Of a stretch of 29,633 nucleotides of DNA, positions 1 to 7,168 are shown one piece after another. The notes below the pieces were generated by a model that was not told the DNA's origin, did no database searches, and saw only the letters and a list, made by a program, of their open reading frames with translations. Made by a program: the position numbers and the translations under genes. Every line of letters begins with the position of its first letter. Within the stretch, counting starts at the first letter, position 1. The stretch is from positions 1-29,633 of the forward strand of contig CAKSPW010000022.1 of assembly GCA_934486495.1 (NCBI GenBank), read 5' to 3'. Origin of the DNA: an uncultured Clostridia bacterium (lineage in GTDB: Bacteria > Bacillota > Clostridia > UBA1381).

Positions 1-497
1 CCCCAAGACCGTCTTATAATATCCTGCCTTTCGGATTTGACGTCGGGAGACGGATTATAGAATCTGTCGGGGAATATTTGATATGCAACGGATTTTTTGA
101 ACCAATTCGGAGTTTTAAAATTTTTGTCGTAAACGGTAATTTGAAATTTTTGCGCGGGAGTGCACTCGTACAGCTTTCCCTCACCGCCGAGAAGTCGCTC
201 GTTATTGCCGTAATAAAACGTACCGCTGTCGGTTTCTATGCGGAAATAGTACCACACAAGACTTCCTTTTTCAGGTGTGTGAAACGTACAGCTGTAAATA
301 TTTTTGCCGCAGATTTCAAATATATAGCTCATATCCTTTTCGCAAAGCTGTGTATTGCCGCAGCAGAAAATACATTTCACGGTGTGGGGTATGCCCGACT
401 CCGACACGGCAAGACGCAGAGTTATATCGCTTTGCGTTTTAACCGCTCCGAACGGCTCTCTGAAAAACAGATTTTGAGAATTATGCTCCAAATACAA
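1..497 (-). CDS. GH13 alpha-glycosidase (neopullulanase/alpha-amylase-like), N-terminal part, cut by window edge
   Basis: An open frame enters from the left edge on the minus strand; 165 complete codons are visible. The product begins MYLEHNSQNLFFREPFGAV and reaches YQIFPDRFYN at about residues 139-148. That motif marks the start of the catalytic barrel in neopullulanase, cyclomaltodextrinase and related GH13 alpha-glycosidases. The preceding ~130 residues fit the beta-sandwich N domain of those enzymes. The catalytic Asp/Glu residues lie outside the window. The enzyme would hydrolyse alpha-1,4 (and perhaps alpha-1,6) bonds in maltodextrins, probably in the cytosol because no signal peptide is visible. 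There is no in-frame ATG. I chose the TTG at 497 because AAAGGA lies 9 nt upstream; TTGs at 506 and 491 are alternatives. It follows glgP by 67 bp on the same strand, so it is probably the third gene of the glycogen operon. Exact substrate is unknown. Confidence 0.85.
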   Translation of the reverse strand, partial: MYLEHNSQNLFFREPFGAVKTQSDITLRLAVSESGIPHTVKCIFCCGNTQLCEKDMSYIFEICGKNIYSCTFHTPEKGSLVWYYFRIETDSGTFYYGNNERLLGGEGKLYECTPAQKFQITVYDKNFKTPNWFKKSVAYQIFPDRFYNPSPDVKSERQDIIRRSW

Positions 498-534
498 ATA
501 AATCAATCCTTTATGCTGACATATCTATAAGCTT

Positions 535-556
535 AGGGTGCGGAAATCCGCACCCT
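535..556. other. Intergenic inverted repeat between glgP and the GH13 gene
   Basis: AGGGTGCGG (535-543) and CCGCACCCT (548-556) form a perfect 9-bp stem with an AAAT loop. On the plus strand it is followed by GCTTTATTTTATTT, like a terminator. On the minus strand, the direction of the operon, it has no U-tract. It may therefore be an mRNA-stabilising or processing hairpin within the operon, a partial attenuator before the GH13 gene, or a terminator of antisense transcription. Confidence 0.6.
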
Positions 557-564
557 GCTTTATT

Positions 565-3030
565 TTATTTCATCGGTGTAAGCTTCCAGATATTATCGTT
601 ATACTCTTTGATAGTTCTGTCGCTTGAGAAAAATCCCGACATTGCGGTGTTCATAATAGCCTTTTCAAGCCATTTGCTTCTGTCCTTATAAAGCTCGGAG
701 AGTTTTTGCTGAGTTTCCATATATTCGTCAAAATCACGCAGTACCATATAGTTGTCTGCATATCCGTAATCTCCGAAAAGAAGAGTCTGATGCAAATCTC
801 TGAAAAGCTGATTTGACCCGTTTGAATATGTTCCGTCAACAAGCTGCTCCAAAACCCGGCGAAGCTCCTGATTTCCCGAATATATATCCTTTACCTCGTG
901 GTTGTCGTTGAGTCTTACTCTTGCGGCAACCTCATCCGCCTTAAGACCGAAAATGTATATGTTATCCTCTCCGACCTGTTCAAGCATTTCAACATTTGCA
1001 CCGTCGAGAGTTCCTATTGTAATAGCGCCGTTTAGCATAAACTTCATGTTACCGGTTCCCGACGCTTCTTTGCCTGCCGTTGAAATCTGCTCTGATATAT
1101 CGGCGGCAATGATAAGCTTTTCGGCAATAGAAACGCTGTAATTTTCAAGGAACACAACTTTAATTTTGCCGTTTATTCTCGAATCGTTGTTTATGACGTT
1201 TGCTACGGAATTGATAAGCTTAATGATAAGCTTTGCTCTCATATATCCGGGAGCTGCCTTTGCACCGAAAATATACGTTTTCGGATAGTAGTCAAGATTG
1301 GGGTTATCCAAAATCCTGTTGTATTCAGCCATGATGTGAAGAATATTCATAAGCTGACGCTTGTATTCATGCAAACGCTTTGCCTGAACGTCGAATATCG
1401 AGTCGGGATTTACGTCTATATTGTTATGCTCTTTGATGTATTTTGCAAGATGAACCTTATTATCTCTTTTTATCTTGTCAAATTTCTCCGCAAAATCCTT
1501 ATCCTTTGCAAACGGTGCAAGCTTTTTAAGCTCATCCGCATTTTTAAGCCAGCCCTTGCCGATGGTTTTTGTGATAAGCTCCGTAAGCTCGGGGTTGCAG
1601 TTCATTATCCAGCGGCGGAAAGTTATGCCGTTAGTAATAGCGTAAAATCTGCCCGGATTAAGACGGTAATAGTCCGCAAAAATATCCTTTTCGAGTATTT
1701 CCGTATGAAGCCTTGAAACACCGTTTATCGCAAAGCACGTTGCAAGGCAAACGTTAGCCATAAAAATCTGATTGTCGGCAATAATTGCCATCCATTTATG
1801 CTTGCCGGGGTCGTTCGGGTAAACGCTTTCGAGATATTCCATAAGTCGTCTGTTCATTTCTTCAACAATCATGTATATTCTCGGAAGAACCTTTTTAAAC
1901 ATCGGAAGCGGCCATTTTTCCATAGCCTCACTGAGTACTGTGTGATTTGTGTACGCAAATACGTGAGTTACAATCTCCCATGCGTCGTCCCAGCCGAGTC
2001 CCTCCTCGTCCATGAGTATTCGCATAAGTTCGGGAATGGCAAGCGTCGGATGAGTGTCGTTTAGCTGAATAACTATCTTCTCGGGCATCTTTGAAAAGTC
2101 GTAGCCGTTTCTGTCTTTAAACTCACGAACAATCCATTGAAGCGTTGCGGATACAAGGAAGTATTGCTGTTTGAGTCTAAGCTCTTTTCCCTCCTCATGA
2201 TTATCCTCGGGATAAAGCACGTTTGAGATAACCTCGGCAAGATGCTTTTCTTCAACCGCACGCATATAGTCGCCGCTGTTGAACGCCTTCATGTCGAAGT
2301 TGTCGGGGGATTTTGCGCTCCAGAGTCTTAATTTGTTTATTAGCTTTGAATCATAGCCGCAAAGCGGAACATCATACGGCATAGCTATAATCGTATGGCT
2401 GTTTTCGTATCTGAAAGAAAACTTTCCGTCATTCCAGTCGGTATAAACCTGACCGCCGAATTTAACCTTAACAGATTCCTCGGGGCGGGGGATTTCCCAG
2501 ACGTTTCCGTCCTCAAGCCACGAATCGGGAAGCTCGATTTGATAGCCGTCAACAATCTTTTGCTTGAAAAGACCGTACTCATAGCGTATCGTGCAGCCGT
2601 AGGCGGGTAAATCCATTGTTGTAAGAGAGTCGATAAAGCAAGCCGCAAGACGACCCAAACCGCCGTTTCCGAGCCCTGCATCGTTTTCAAGCTCAACAAT
2701 ATCATCCATCTTATAGCCGAGTGAGGATATAACGTTTTTATACTCGTCGGTAAGCATGAGATTTAAAACGTTTGTTGAGAAAAGTCTGCCCATAAGAAAC
2801 TCAAACGAGAGGTAATAAAGTTTTTTATTACCGTCACGCTTAATAATCTTGTGAGATTTTGACCACTTCTCCATTATCTTATCTCTTGCCGTAAGCGCAC
2901 AGGCGGTGTATACCATTTTCGGAGTGGCTTCGTCCATAGTCTTGCCGAAATGACGCTCCACCTTGCCCACTATTTCTTTTTTTAGGTTTTCTTCAGCCGA
3001 TGTCAGCTTTTTTTTGCTTGTTTCAGTCAA
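565..3030 (-). CDS. glgP: Glycogen/maltodextrin phosphorylase (GT35)
   Basis: An 821-residue protein of the usual length for bacterial alpha-glucan phosphorylases. It releases glucose-1-phosphate from the non-reducing ends of glycogen or maltodextrin, using pyridoxal phosphate. Family signatures run from KKLYYLSFEFLMGR near the N terminus, through LENDAGLGNGGLGRLAACF and IQLNDTHPTLAIPELMR, to EASGTGNMKFMLNGA, where Lys663 should carry the PLP. The start is a TTG at 3030, with AAGGGA about 10 nt upstream and no competing in-frame ATG. It begins 43 bp after the glgA stop, so it is almost certainly cotranscribed with glgA. Synthesis and breakdown of the same polymer thus sit in one transcript, which suggests control at the enzyme level. 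Glycogen versus maltodextrin preference cannot be read from the sequence. Confidence 0.97.
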   Translation of the reverse strand: MTETSKKKLTSAEENLKKEIVGKVERHFGKTMDEATPKMVYTACALTARDKIMEKWSKSHKIIKRDGNKKLYYLSFEFLMGRLFSTNVLNLMLTDEYKNVISSLGYKMDDIVELENDAGLGNGGLGRLAACFIDSLTTMDLPAYGCTIRYEYGLFKQKIVDGYQIELPDSWLEDGNVWEIPRPEESVKVKFGGQVYTDWNDGKFSFRYENSHTIIAMPYDVPLCGYDSKLINKLRLWSAKSPDNFDMKAFNSGDYMRAVEEKHLAEVISNVLYPEDNHEEGKELRLKQQYFLVSATLQWIVREFKDRNGYDFSKMPEKIVIQLNDTHPTLAIPELMRILMDEEGLGWDDAWEIVTHVFAYTNHTVLSEAMEKWPLPMFKKVLPRIYMIVEEMNRRLMEYLESVYPNDPGKHKWMAIIADNQIFMANVCLATCFAINGVSRLHTEILEKDIFADYYRLNPGRFYAITNGITFRRWIMNCNPELTELITKTIGKGWLKNADELKKLAPFAKDKDFAEKFDKIKRDNKVHLAKYIKEHNNIDVNPDSIFDVQAKRLHEYKRQLMNILHIMAEYNRILDNPNLDYYPKTYIFGAKAAPGYMRAKLIIKLINSVANVINNDSRINGKIKVVFLENYSVSIAEKLIIAADISEQISTAGKEASGTGNMKFMLNGAITIGTLDGANVEMLEQVGEDNIYIFGLKADEVAARVRLNDNHEVKDIYSGNQELRRVLEQLVDGTYSNGSNQLFRDLHQTLLFGDYGYADNYMVLRDFDEYMETQQKLSELYKDRSKWLEKAIMNTAMSGFFSSDRTIKEYNDNIWKLTPMK

Positions 3031-3073
3031 AATCTTTCATTCCCTTCATATACATTTGCCGCTTGAGCGGATT

Positions 3074-4519
3074 TTATTTTTTTATTCCCGTTACATCCTC
3101 ATAAAGTGCAATGTATTTGTCTGCCGATGTATTCCACGAATAATCTTTTTTCATACCGCGCTTCATTATTCCGCGCCATTGTTTCTTTTTGTTGTAGTAA
3201 ATATCCATCGCATAGTATATAACGTGGAGCATATCGTCCGCATTATAGCTTGCAAACGAAAAACCGTCACCCTCGTCCGTATATTCGTTATAAGCCGTTA
3301 CCGTGTCCTTAAGACCGCCCGTTTCTCTTACAATCGGTACGGTGCCGTATTTAAGACTTATAAGCTGTGAAAGTCCGCACGGCTCAAAACGTGACGGCAT
3401 CAAAAATGCGTCACACGCTGCATAAATCTTATGTGACATTTCGTTTGAAAAATAAATGCAGGCGGCAACCGACGACGGGTTTTTCCATGCGTAGTGCCTA
3501 AACAGATTTTCGTATTTATCATCGCCCGTTCCGAGTATTACAAGCTGAATTCCGCCCTCGGTCAGCTTATCCATGGCATAGGCGACAAGGTCAAATCCTT
3601 TTTGGTCGGTAAGTCTTGATACGATACCTATCATCATCTTATCGGGATTTACTTCAAGTCCGAGCTCCTCCTGAAGCTTTAGCTTGTTTTTAACCTTTTC
3701 GCTGTTTAAATTCGTAAGTCCGTAATTGTTGCAGATGAACTTATCGGTTTTGCTGTCCCAGTCATCATAGGAAATACCGTTTACTATTCCCACCAAATCG
3801 CCTTTGCGTGCGTTCAGGATACTGTCAAGACCCTCTCCGTATTCATACGTGCATATTTCGTTTGCGTAGGTATTGCTTACCGTTGTAATCTTGTTTGCAT
3901 ATACCATACCGCCCTTCAAGAGGTTTGCGTCGCCGTAAAACTCGAGCTTGTCGCTTGTATAATAGTAGTCGGGTATACCCATAATATCCTTGATTTCATT
4001 AAGTCCCCATCTGCCCTGAAAACGCAGGTTGTGAATGGTTATAATAGTTTTTATTCCCCTGTAAAATTCGTTATCGTAAAATGTGTCCAAAAGAACAGGT
4101 ATCGGGCCTGTTTGCCAATCGTTGCAGTGAATCAAATCGGGTCTGAAATCTATTGTCGGAAGTATTGATAGGACAGCCTTTGAGAAAAATACAAACTTTT
4201 CGGCGTCCAAATGAATGTAGTCATACGGCTTATCACCGTTGAAGTAAAACTTATTATCAATAAAATAGTATGTTACGCCTCGATGTACAAGCTTAAAGAT
4301 GCCGCAATATTGCTTTCTCCATGCTATATCTATATATATGCAGTCGATATATTCCATCTTGTCAACGTATTCCTTGGGGATACACTTATAAAGAGGAAGA
4401 ATAACACGTGCGTCAATACCCTTTTCGCATAATGTTTTCGGAAGCGAGCCGGCAACATCACCCAAGCCTCCTGTTTTCACAAACGGAGCGGCCTCGGAAG
4501 CAGCAAATAAAACCTTCAT
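3074..4519 (-). CDS. glgA: Glycogen synthase (GT5)
   Basis: A 481-residue glycogen synthase that transfers glucose from ADP-glucose to the end of an alpha-1,4-glucan. The ADP-glucose-binding KTGGLGDVAG is at residues 15-24, with Lys15 as in the E. coli enzyme. HCNDWQTGPIPVLL and VNGISYDDWD are conserved interdomain motifs, and PSRFEPCGLSQL contains the Glu of the EX7E retaining glycosyltransferase motif near the C terminus. The frame can be extended to a TTG at 4534, but that codon overlaps the ribosome-binding site. The ATG at 4519, preceded by GGGAGG at 6-7 nt, gives the family N terminus MKVLFAASEAAPFVKTGG. It is the first gene of the operon, about 25 nt downstream of the predicted transcription start. 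No glgC/glgD (ADP-glucose pyrophosphorylase) or glgB is in the window. Confidence 0.97.
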   Translation of the reverse strand: MKVLFAASEAAPFVKTGGLGDVAGSLPKTLCEKGIDARVILPLYKCIPKEYVDKMEYIDCIYIDIAWRKQYCGIFKLVHRGVTYYFIDNKFYFNGDKPYDYIHLDAEKFVFFSKAVLSILPTIDFRPDLIHCNDWQTGPIPVLLDTFYDNEFYRGIKTIITIHNLRFQGRWGLNEIKDIMGIPDYYYTSDKLEFYGDANLLKGGMVYANKITTVSNTYANEICTYEYGEGLDSILNARKGDLVGIVNGISYDDWDSKTDKFICNNYGLTNLNSEKVKNKLKLQEELGLEVNPDKMMIGIVSRLTDQKGFDLVAYAMDKLTEGGIQLVILGTGDDKYENLFRHYAWKNPSSVAACIYFSNEMSHKIYAACDAFLMPSRFEPCGLSQLISLKYGTVPIVRETGGLKDTVTAYNEYTDEGDGFSFASYNADDMLHVIYYAMDIYYNKKKQWRGIMKRGMKKDYSWNTSADKYIALYEDVTGIKK

Positions 4520-4551
4520 AAACAAACCTCCCAAATTTTTATTCTATATAT

Positions 4552-4580
4552 ATAATACTAAAAAAACAGCCTTTTGTCAA
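4552..4580 (-). promoter_or_regulatory. Promoter of the glgA-glgP-GH13 operon
   Basis: On the minus strand TTGACA (4580-4575) and TATTAT (4557-4552) are separated by exactly 17 bp, a near-consensus sigma-A promoter. Transcription would start near 4545, leaving a leader of about 25 nt with GGGAGG just before the glgA ATG. No operator repeat is obvious. Confidence 0.8.
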
Positions 4581-4685
4581 ATGAATAAAGCGAAAATTGA
4601 CATTTTAACATATATCGTAAATTACAGATATAAATATTTATGTAACTTTACAATAATATAGGGTAATAATTGCCTGCAAAAAAAT

Positions 4686-4713
4686 AAAACCGCACCAAAA
4701 AAATGCGGTTTTT
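4686..4713. terminator. Bidirectional hairpin terminator between glgA and the HPr-like gene
   Basis: AAAACCGCA (4686-4694) and TGCGGTTTT (4704-4712) form a 9-bp stem. T-runs follow on both strands (TTTTT on plus, ATTTTTTT on minus). It lies about 65 bp beyond the first terminator-like hairpin of the HPr-like gene and upstream of the glgA promoter, so it insulates the glycogen operon. Confidence 0.7.
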
Positions 4714-4735
4714 AAAAAAATTCATTTATACTATT

Positions 4736-4764
4736 GCAAAAACATAAAAAATATGTTATACTTT
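4736..4764 (+). promoter_or_regulatory. Possible plus-strand promoter between two terminators
   Basis: TTGCAA (4736-4741) and TATACT (4759-4764) are 17 bp apart on the plus strand. The region is very AT-rich, so this may be chance. If used, it would produce RNA starting near 4771 that runs through the two hairpins at 4777-4829 and antisense to the HPr-like gene. No plus-strand coding region starts nearby. Confidence 0.3.
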
Positions 4765-4776
4765 TTTTAAAAGAAA

Positions 4777-4804
4777 AAACAGAGCAAGGGGGCTCACTCT
4801 GTTT
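4777..4804 (-). terminator. Terminator of the HPr-like gene, overlapping a second hairpin at 4801-4829
   Basis: On the minus strand AAACAGAG (4804-4797) pairs with CTCTGTTT (4784-4777) and is followed by a TTTTTTCTTTT run. A second hairpin immediately before it on the RNA has GTTTC+ACATAAT pairing with ATTATGT+GAAAC over 4829-4801 (12 bp, AAA/TTT loop, 2-nt bulge). The two stems share 4801-4804, so they compete. Confidence 0.7.
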
Positions 4805-4836
4805 CCTACATAATAAAATTATGTGAAACCAAAGAA

Positions 4837-5067
4837 TTAGTCAACGATAAATTTCTTAAGCTCGCTTATGAATTCATCGCAGTTGTCATCATGTACTTCA
4901 ACCTTTATAGGCTTTGACAAATCAAGACTGAAAATCCCCATTATTGATTTTGCATCTACAACGTATCTGCCTGATGTCAAATCCACGTCAAAGTCGTATT
5001 TGCTTACGATGTTGACAAAATCCTTTACGTCGTTGATAGAGCTGAGCAATAGATTAAAAGTTTTCAT
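4837..5067 (-). CDS. HPr-family protein lacking the active-site histidine
   Basis: A 76-residue protein with the HPr fold signature but a changed active site. SKYDFDVDL (residues 22-30) and AKSIMGIFSL (39-48) align with SKYDADVNL and LKSIMGVMSL of Bacillus HPr, so Ser41 corresponds to the regulatory Ser46. The GIHARPA segment with phosphorylatable His15 is absent. By alignment back from SKYD, His15 falls on Ser10, Arg17 on Asn12 and Pro18 on Asp13. It therefore should not pass phosphate from PEP to sugars, but it could be phosphorylated by HPr kinase and act as a regulator, as Crh (Gln15) does in Bacillus. AAGGAGG precedes the ATG. It is a single-gene unit with its own promoter and terminator, between the glycogen operon and mtaB. 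Partners are unknown. Confidence 0.85.
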   Translation of the reverse strand: MKTFNLLLSSINDVKDFVNIVSKYDFDVDLTSGRYVVDAKSIMGIFSLDLSKPIKVEVHDDNCDEFISELKKFIVD

Positions 5068-5118
5068 ATTGAGTCCTCCTTAAAATATTTATTTGCGGCA
5101 TTCTTTATCCGCACTTAT

Positions 5119-5147
5119 ATAATACACTGTTTTTTTGATTTAGTCAA
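5119..5147 (-). promoter_or_regulatory. Promoter of the HPr-like gene
   Basis: On the minus strand TTGACT (5147-5142) and TATTAT (5124-5119) are 17 bp apart. Transcription would begin near 5112, giving a leader of about 45 nt that contains a small TGCGG/CCGCA stem and AAGGAGG. No convincing plus-strand promoter for the divergent mtaB was found in 5068-5258. Confidence 0.75.
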
Positions 5148-5258
5148 GTATAATTAAACATTTTTTTAATTTTTGGTAATTCTGCCGACTAATATTTTTT
5201 GGATATATGCAAAATTACTCAAAATAATAAACAAAACAACGAAAGGCATTTGTTATTA

Positions 5259-6560
5259 ATGAAAAAAGCGGCATTTTACACACTCGGCTGTAAGGTTAAT
5301 CAATACGAAACAGAGGCTATGACGGAACTGTTTAAAAACAGAGGCTATGAAATAACCGACTTTTCCTCGCCTGCTGACGTATATGTTATAAACACCTGCA
5401 GCGTTACGAGTATAAGCGACAGAAAATCAAGACAAATTATAAGACGGGCAAAGAAAGAAAATCCCGACAGTATCGTTATTGCGACAGGCTGTTATGCGCA
5501 GGTTGCGCCGAATGAGGTTTTGGCGATTGATGATGTAAATCTTATTATAGGTACAAACGACAGAAACAGAATTGTCGATATGGCGGAGAGCATAAAGCCG
5601 ACAGACAAAAAATCGCTTGTCGGAGATATTCTGAAAATGCATACGTTCGAGGAAATGAAAGTATCGGATTATGAGCATATGACACGTGCGTATATAAAAA
5701 TTCAAGAAGGCTGCAATCAGTTTTGCACATATTGTATTATTCCGTATGCAAGAGGCCCGATAAGAAGCCGTGACCCCGAGGAGGTTGTTAAGGAGGCACA
5801 ACGTCTTGCAGATGACGGATTTTCCGAGATAATCCTTGTCGGAATACACATAGCGTCATACGGACTTGACACGAAAAATACATCTCTTGCCGATATAATA
5901 AGGCGTGTAAACGAGGTGCGCGGAGTAAAAAGAATACGTCTTAGCTCCATAGAGCCTATGACCTTAAACAGCGAATTTACGGACAAAATATCGTCGGCGG
6001 ACAAGCTGTGTCATCATTTTCATCTGTCGCTGCAATCGGGCTGTGACGAAACGCTAAAGCGCATGAACAGGCGTTATACTTCGGCAGAGTATGAGGAGAT
6101 TGTAAACGCAATACGAAAGCATTTTCCCGATGCCGCCGTAACTACGGATATAATGGTCGGTTTCCCGGGAGAAACAGAGGAGGAGTTTTCAAAAAGTGCG
6201 TCATTTGCCGATAAAATGAAATTTGCCGATATGCATATTTTTCAGTACTCCGTACGTCCGGGAACACCTGCCGCAAAATACAAAAACCAAATATCTCCGC
6301 AGGTTAAGGATCAAAGAAGCAAGGTTTTGGAGCGTATCAGAAATAAAAATACAGCCGATTTTCTGCTCGGTTTTGTCGGGAAAACCATGGAGGTTTTGTT
6401 TGAAAGATGCATAAAAGGCGAAAATGATATTTACGAGGGCAAAACAACGAACTATATAAACGTTCATGTAAAATCCGATGAGGACTTATCATTTAAGTAC
6501 AGAAATGTTTTTATCGAGAAAATAGACGGTGAAACGGCAATAGGACGGATAATTGAGTAA
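5259..6560 (+). CDS. mtaB: tRNA t6A37 methylthiotransferase MtaB
   Basis: A 433-residue radical-SAM methylthiotransferase that converts t6A at position 37 of ANN-decoding tRNAs to ms2t6A. The N-terminal UPF0004 domain supplies three cluster ligands: Cys11 (TLGCKVNQYE), Cys47 (NTCSVT) and Cys78 (GCYAQ). The radical-SAM CxxxCxxC is Cys152/156/159 in EGCNQFCTYCIIPYARG. The last ~60 residues fit the tRNA-binding TRAM domain. The CKVNQYE signature is of the MtaB type rather than MiaB or RimO. The frame can be extended upstream to 5199, but family N termini match the ATG at 5259. The only nearby ribosome-binding site, GAAAGG, is rather distant (12 nt). An in-frame TTG at 5250 is too close to it. 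It is the first gene of a likely operon with the FTR-like and thioredoxin genes. Confidence 0.95.
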   Translation: MKKAAFYTLGCKVNQYETEAMTELFKNRGYEITDFSSPADVYVINTCSVTSISDRKSRQIIRRAKKENPDSIVIATGCYAQVAPNEVLAIDDVNLIIGTNDRNRIVDMAESIKPTDKKSLVGDILKMHTFEEMKVSDYEHMTRAYIKIQEGCNQFCTYCIIPYARGPIRSRDPEEVVKEAQRLADDGFSEIILVGIHIASYGLDTKNTSLADIIRRVNEVRGVKRIRLSSIEPMTLNSEFTDKISSADKLCHHFHLSLQSGCDETLKRMNRRYTSAEYEEIVNAIRKHFPDAAVTTDIMVGFPGETEEEFSKSASFADKMKFADMHIFQYSVRPGTPAAKYKNQISPQVKDQRSKVLERIRNKNTADFLLGFVGKTMEVLFERCIKGENDIYEGKTTNYINVHVKSDEDLSFKYRNVFIEKIDGETAIGRIIE

Positions 6561-6596
6561 GAATGAGCGAATACTGTTAATTGCGAGGTGAAATGA

Positions 6597-6794
6597 ATGA
6601 ATATTAAATATAATCCCGACGAGGAAATAGTGAAAACGGTTAAAGAGGGACTTAAGATGACGGGTGGGTATTGCCCTTGCCGAGTAGAGAGAACGGAGGA
6701 TAATAAGTGTATGTGCAAGGAGTTCAGAGAGCAAATTGCCGATCCGAATTTTGAGGGATTTTGTCATTGTATGCTTTATTATAAGGAAAAATAA
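6597..6794 (+). CDS. Ferredoxin:thioredoxin reductase catalytic-chain-like protein
   Basis: A 65-residue protein with six Cys in three CxC pairs: CPC (26-28), CMC (38-40) and CHC (56-58), ending FCHCMLYY. This is the arrangement of the catalytic chain of ferredoxin:thioredoxin reductase, in which a 4Fe-4S cluster sits beside a redox disulfide and the His of CHC assists catalysis. Pair spacing (9 and 15 residues) differs from the plant enzyme (16 and 8). It is much shorter than chloroplast FTR catalytic chains, and no variable chain is encoded nearby. Start: GAGGTG lies 6 nt before the ATG at 6597; an ATG at 6593 gives only a four-codon frame. It starts 36 bp after mtaB and ends 19 bp before thioredoxin, so a role in ferredoxin-dependent thioredoxin reduction is inferred from motif and context. 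Confidence 0.8.
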   Translation: MNIKYNPDEEIVKTVKEGLKMTGGYCPCRVERTEDNKCMCKEFREQIADPNFEGFCHCMLYYKEK

Positions 6795-6813
6795 ACGTGG
6801 GAGGAACTTGAAA

Positions 6814-7134
6814 ATGGCTGAAATAATTTTAACAACCGAAAATTTTGAAGAAGAAGTTTTAAAGGCAAATGTACCGGTAATTGTGGATTTTTGGGCGTCA
6901 TGGTGCGGCCCGTGCAAAATGCTTTCCCCGACGATTGCGGAAATTGCCGAGCAGTACGCTCCGTCGCTTAAGGTGGGAAAGGTCAACATTGATGAGGAAG
7001 GCGAGCTTGCGATAAAATACGGGATTGTAAGCATTCCGACCGTTTTGCTTTTTAGCGGCGGTAAGGCTGTAAAGAAATCAGTCGGCTTTGTGCCAAAGGA
7101 AGAGCTTGAGCAAATGTTCGCTGATTTGATATGA
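6814..7134 (+). CDS. trxA: Thioredoxin
   Basis: A 106-residue cytosolic thioredoxin, standard length. The active site is WASWCGPCKM with Cys31 and Cys34, Asp25 lies in the preceding strand (VDFWA), and the cis-proline loop is SIPTVLLF with Pro75. It reduces protein disulfides. GGGAGG lies 9 nt before the ATG at 6814. The frame is open upstream to 6736, but that stretch overlaps the preceding gene in another frame and is not family sequence. The position 19 bp behind the FTR-like gene suggests that protein may be its electron donor. No NADPH-thioredoxin reductase gene is in the window. Confidence 0.95.
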   Translation: MAEIILTTENFEEEVLKANVPVIVDFWASWCGPCKMLSPTIAEIAEQYAPSLKVGKVNIDEEGELAIKYGIVSIPTVLLFSGGKAVKKSVGFVPKEELEQMFADLI

Positions 7135-7142
7135 TGCGGTTC

Positions 7143-7168
7143 CGGGCATGAGTATTCCCTCATGCCTG
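7143..7168 (+). terminator. Hairpin after the thioredoxin gene
   Basis: GGCATGAG (7145-7152) pairs with CTCATGCC (7159-7166) around a 6-nt loop. One G-U and one C-G pair extend it to 10 bp. It starts 9 nt after the trxA stop. There is no U-tract, so it may be a weak terminator or a 3'-end stabiliser. Confidence 0.5.

Noticed and set aside
78..530. 150-codon plus-strand open frame at the left edge
   Set aside because: It is the antisense of the GH13 N-terminal domain. The minus strand reads a clear family protein (YQIFPDRFYN), and the plus-strand product resembles nothing.
5149..5154. TATAAT on the plus strand as the mtaB promoter
   Set aside because: No acceptable -35 lies 16-18 bp upstream, and it overlaps the better minus-strand promoter of the HPr-like gene.
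6489..7163. 224-codon minus-strand open frame across the FTR-like and thioredoxin genes
   Set aside because: Shadow of two well-supported plus-strand genes; no recognisable family or ribosome-binding site.
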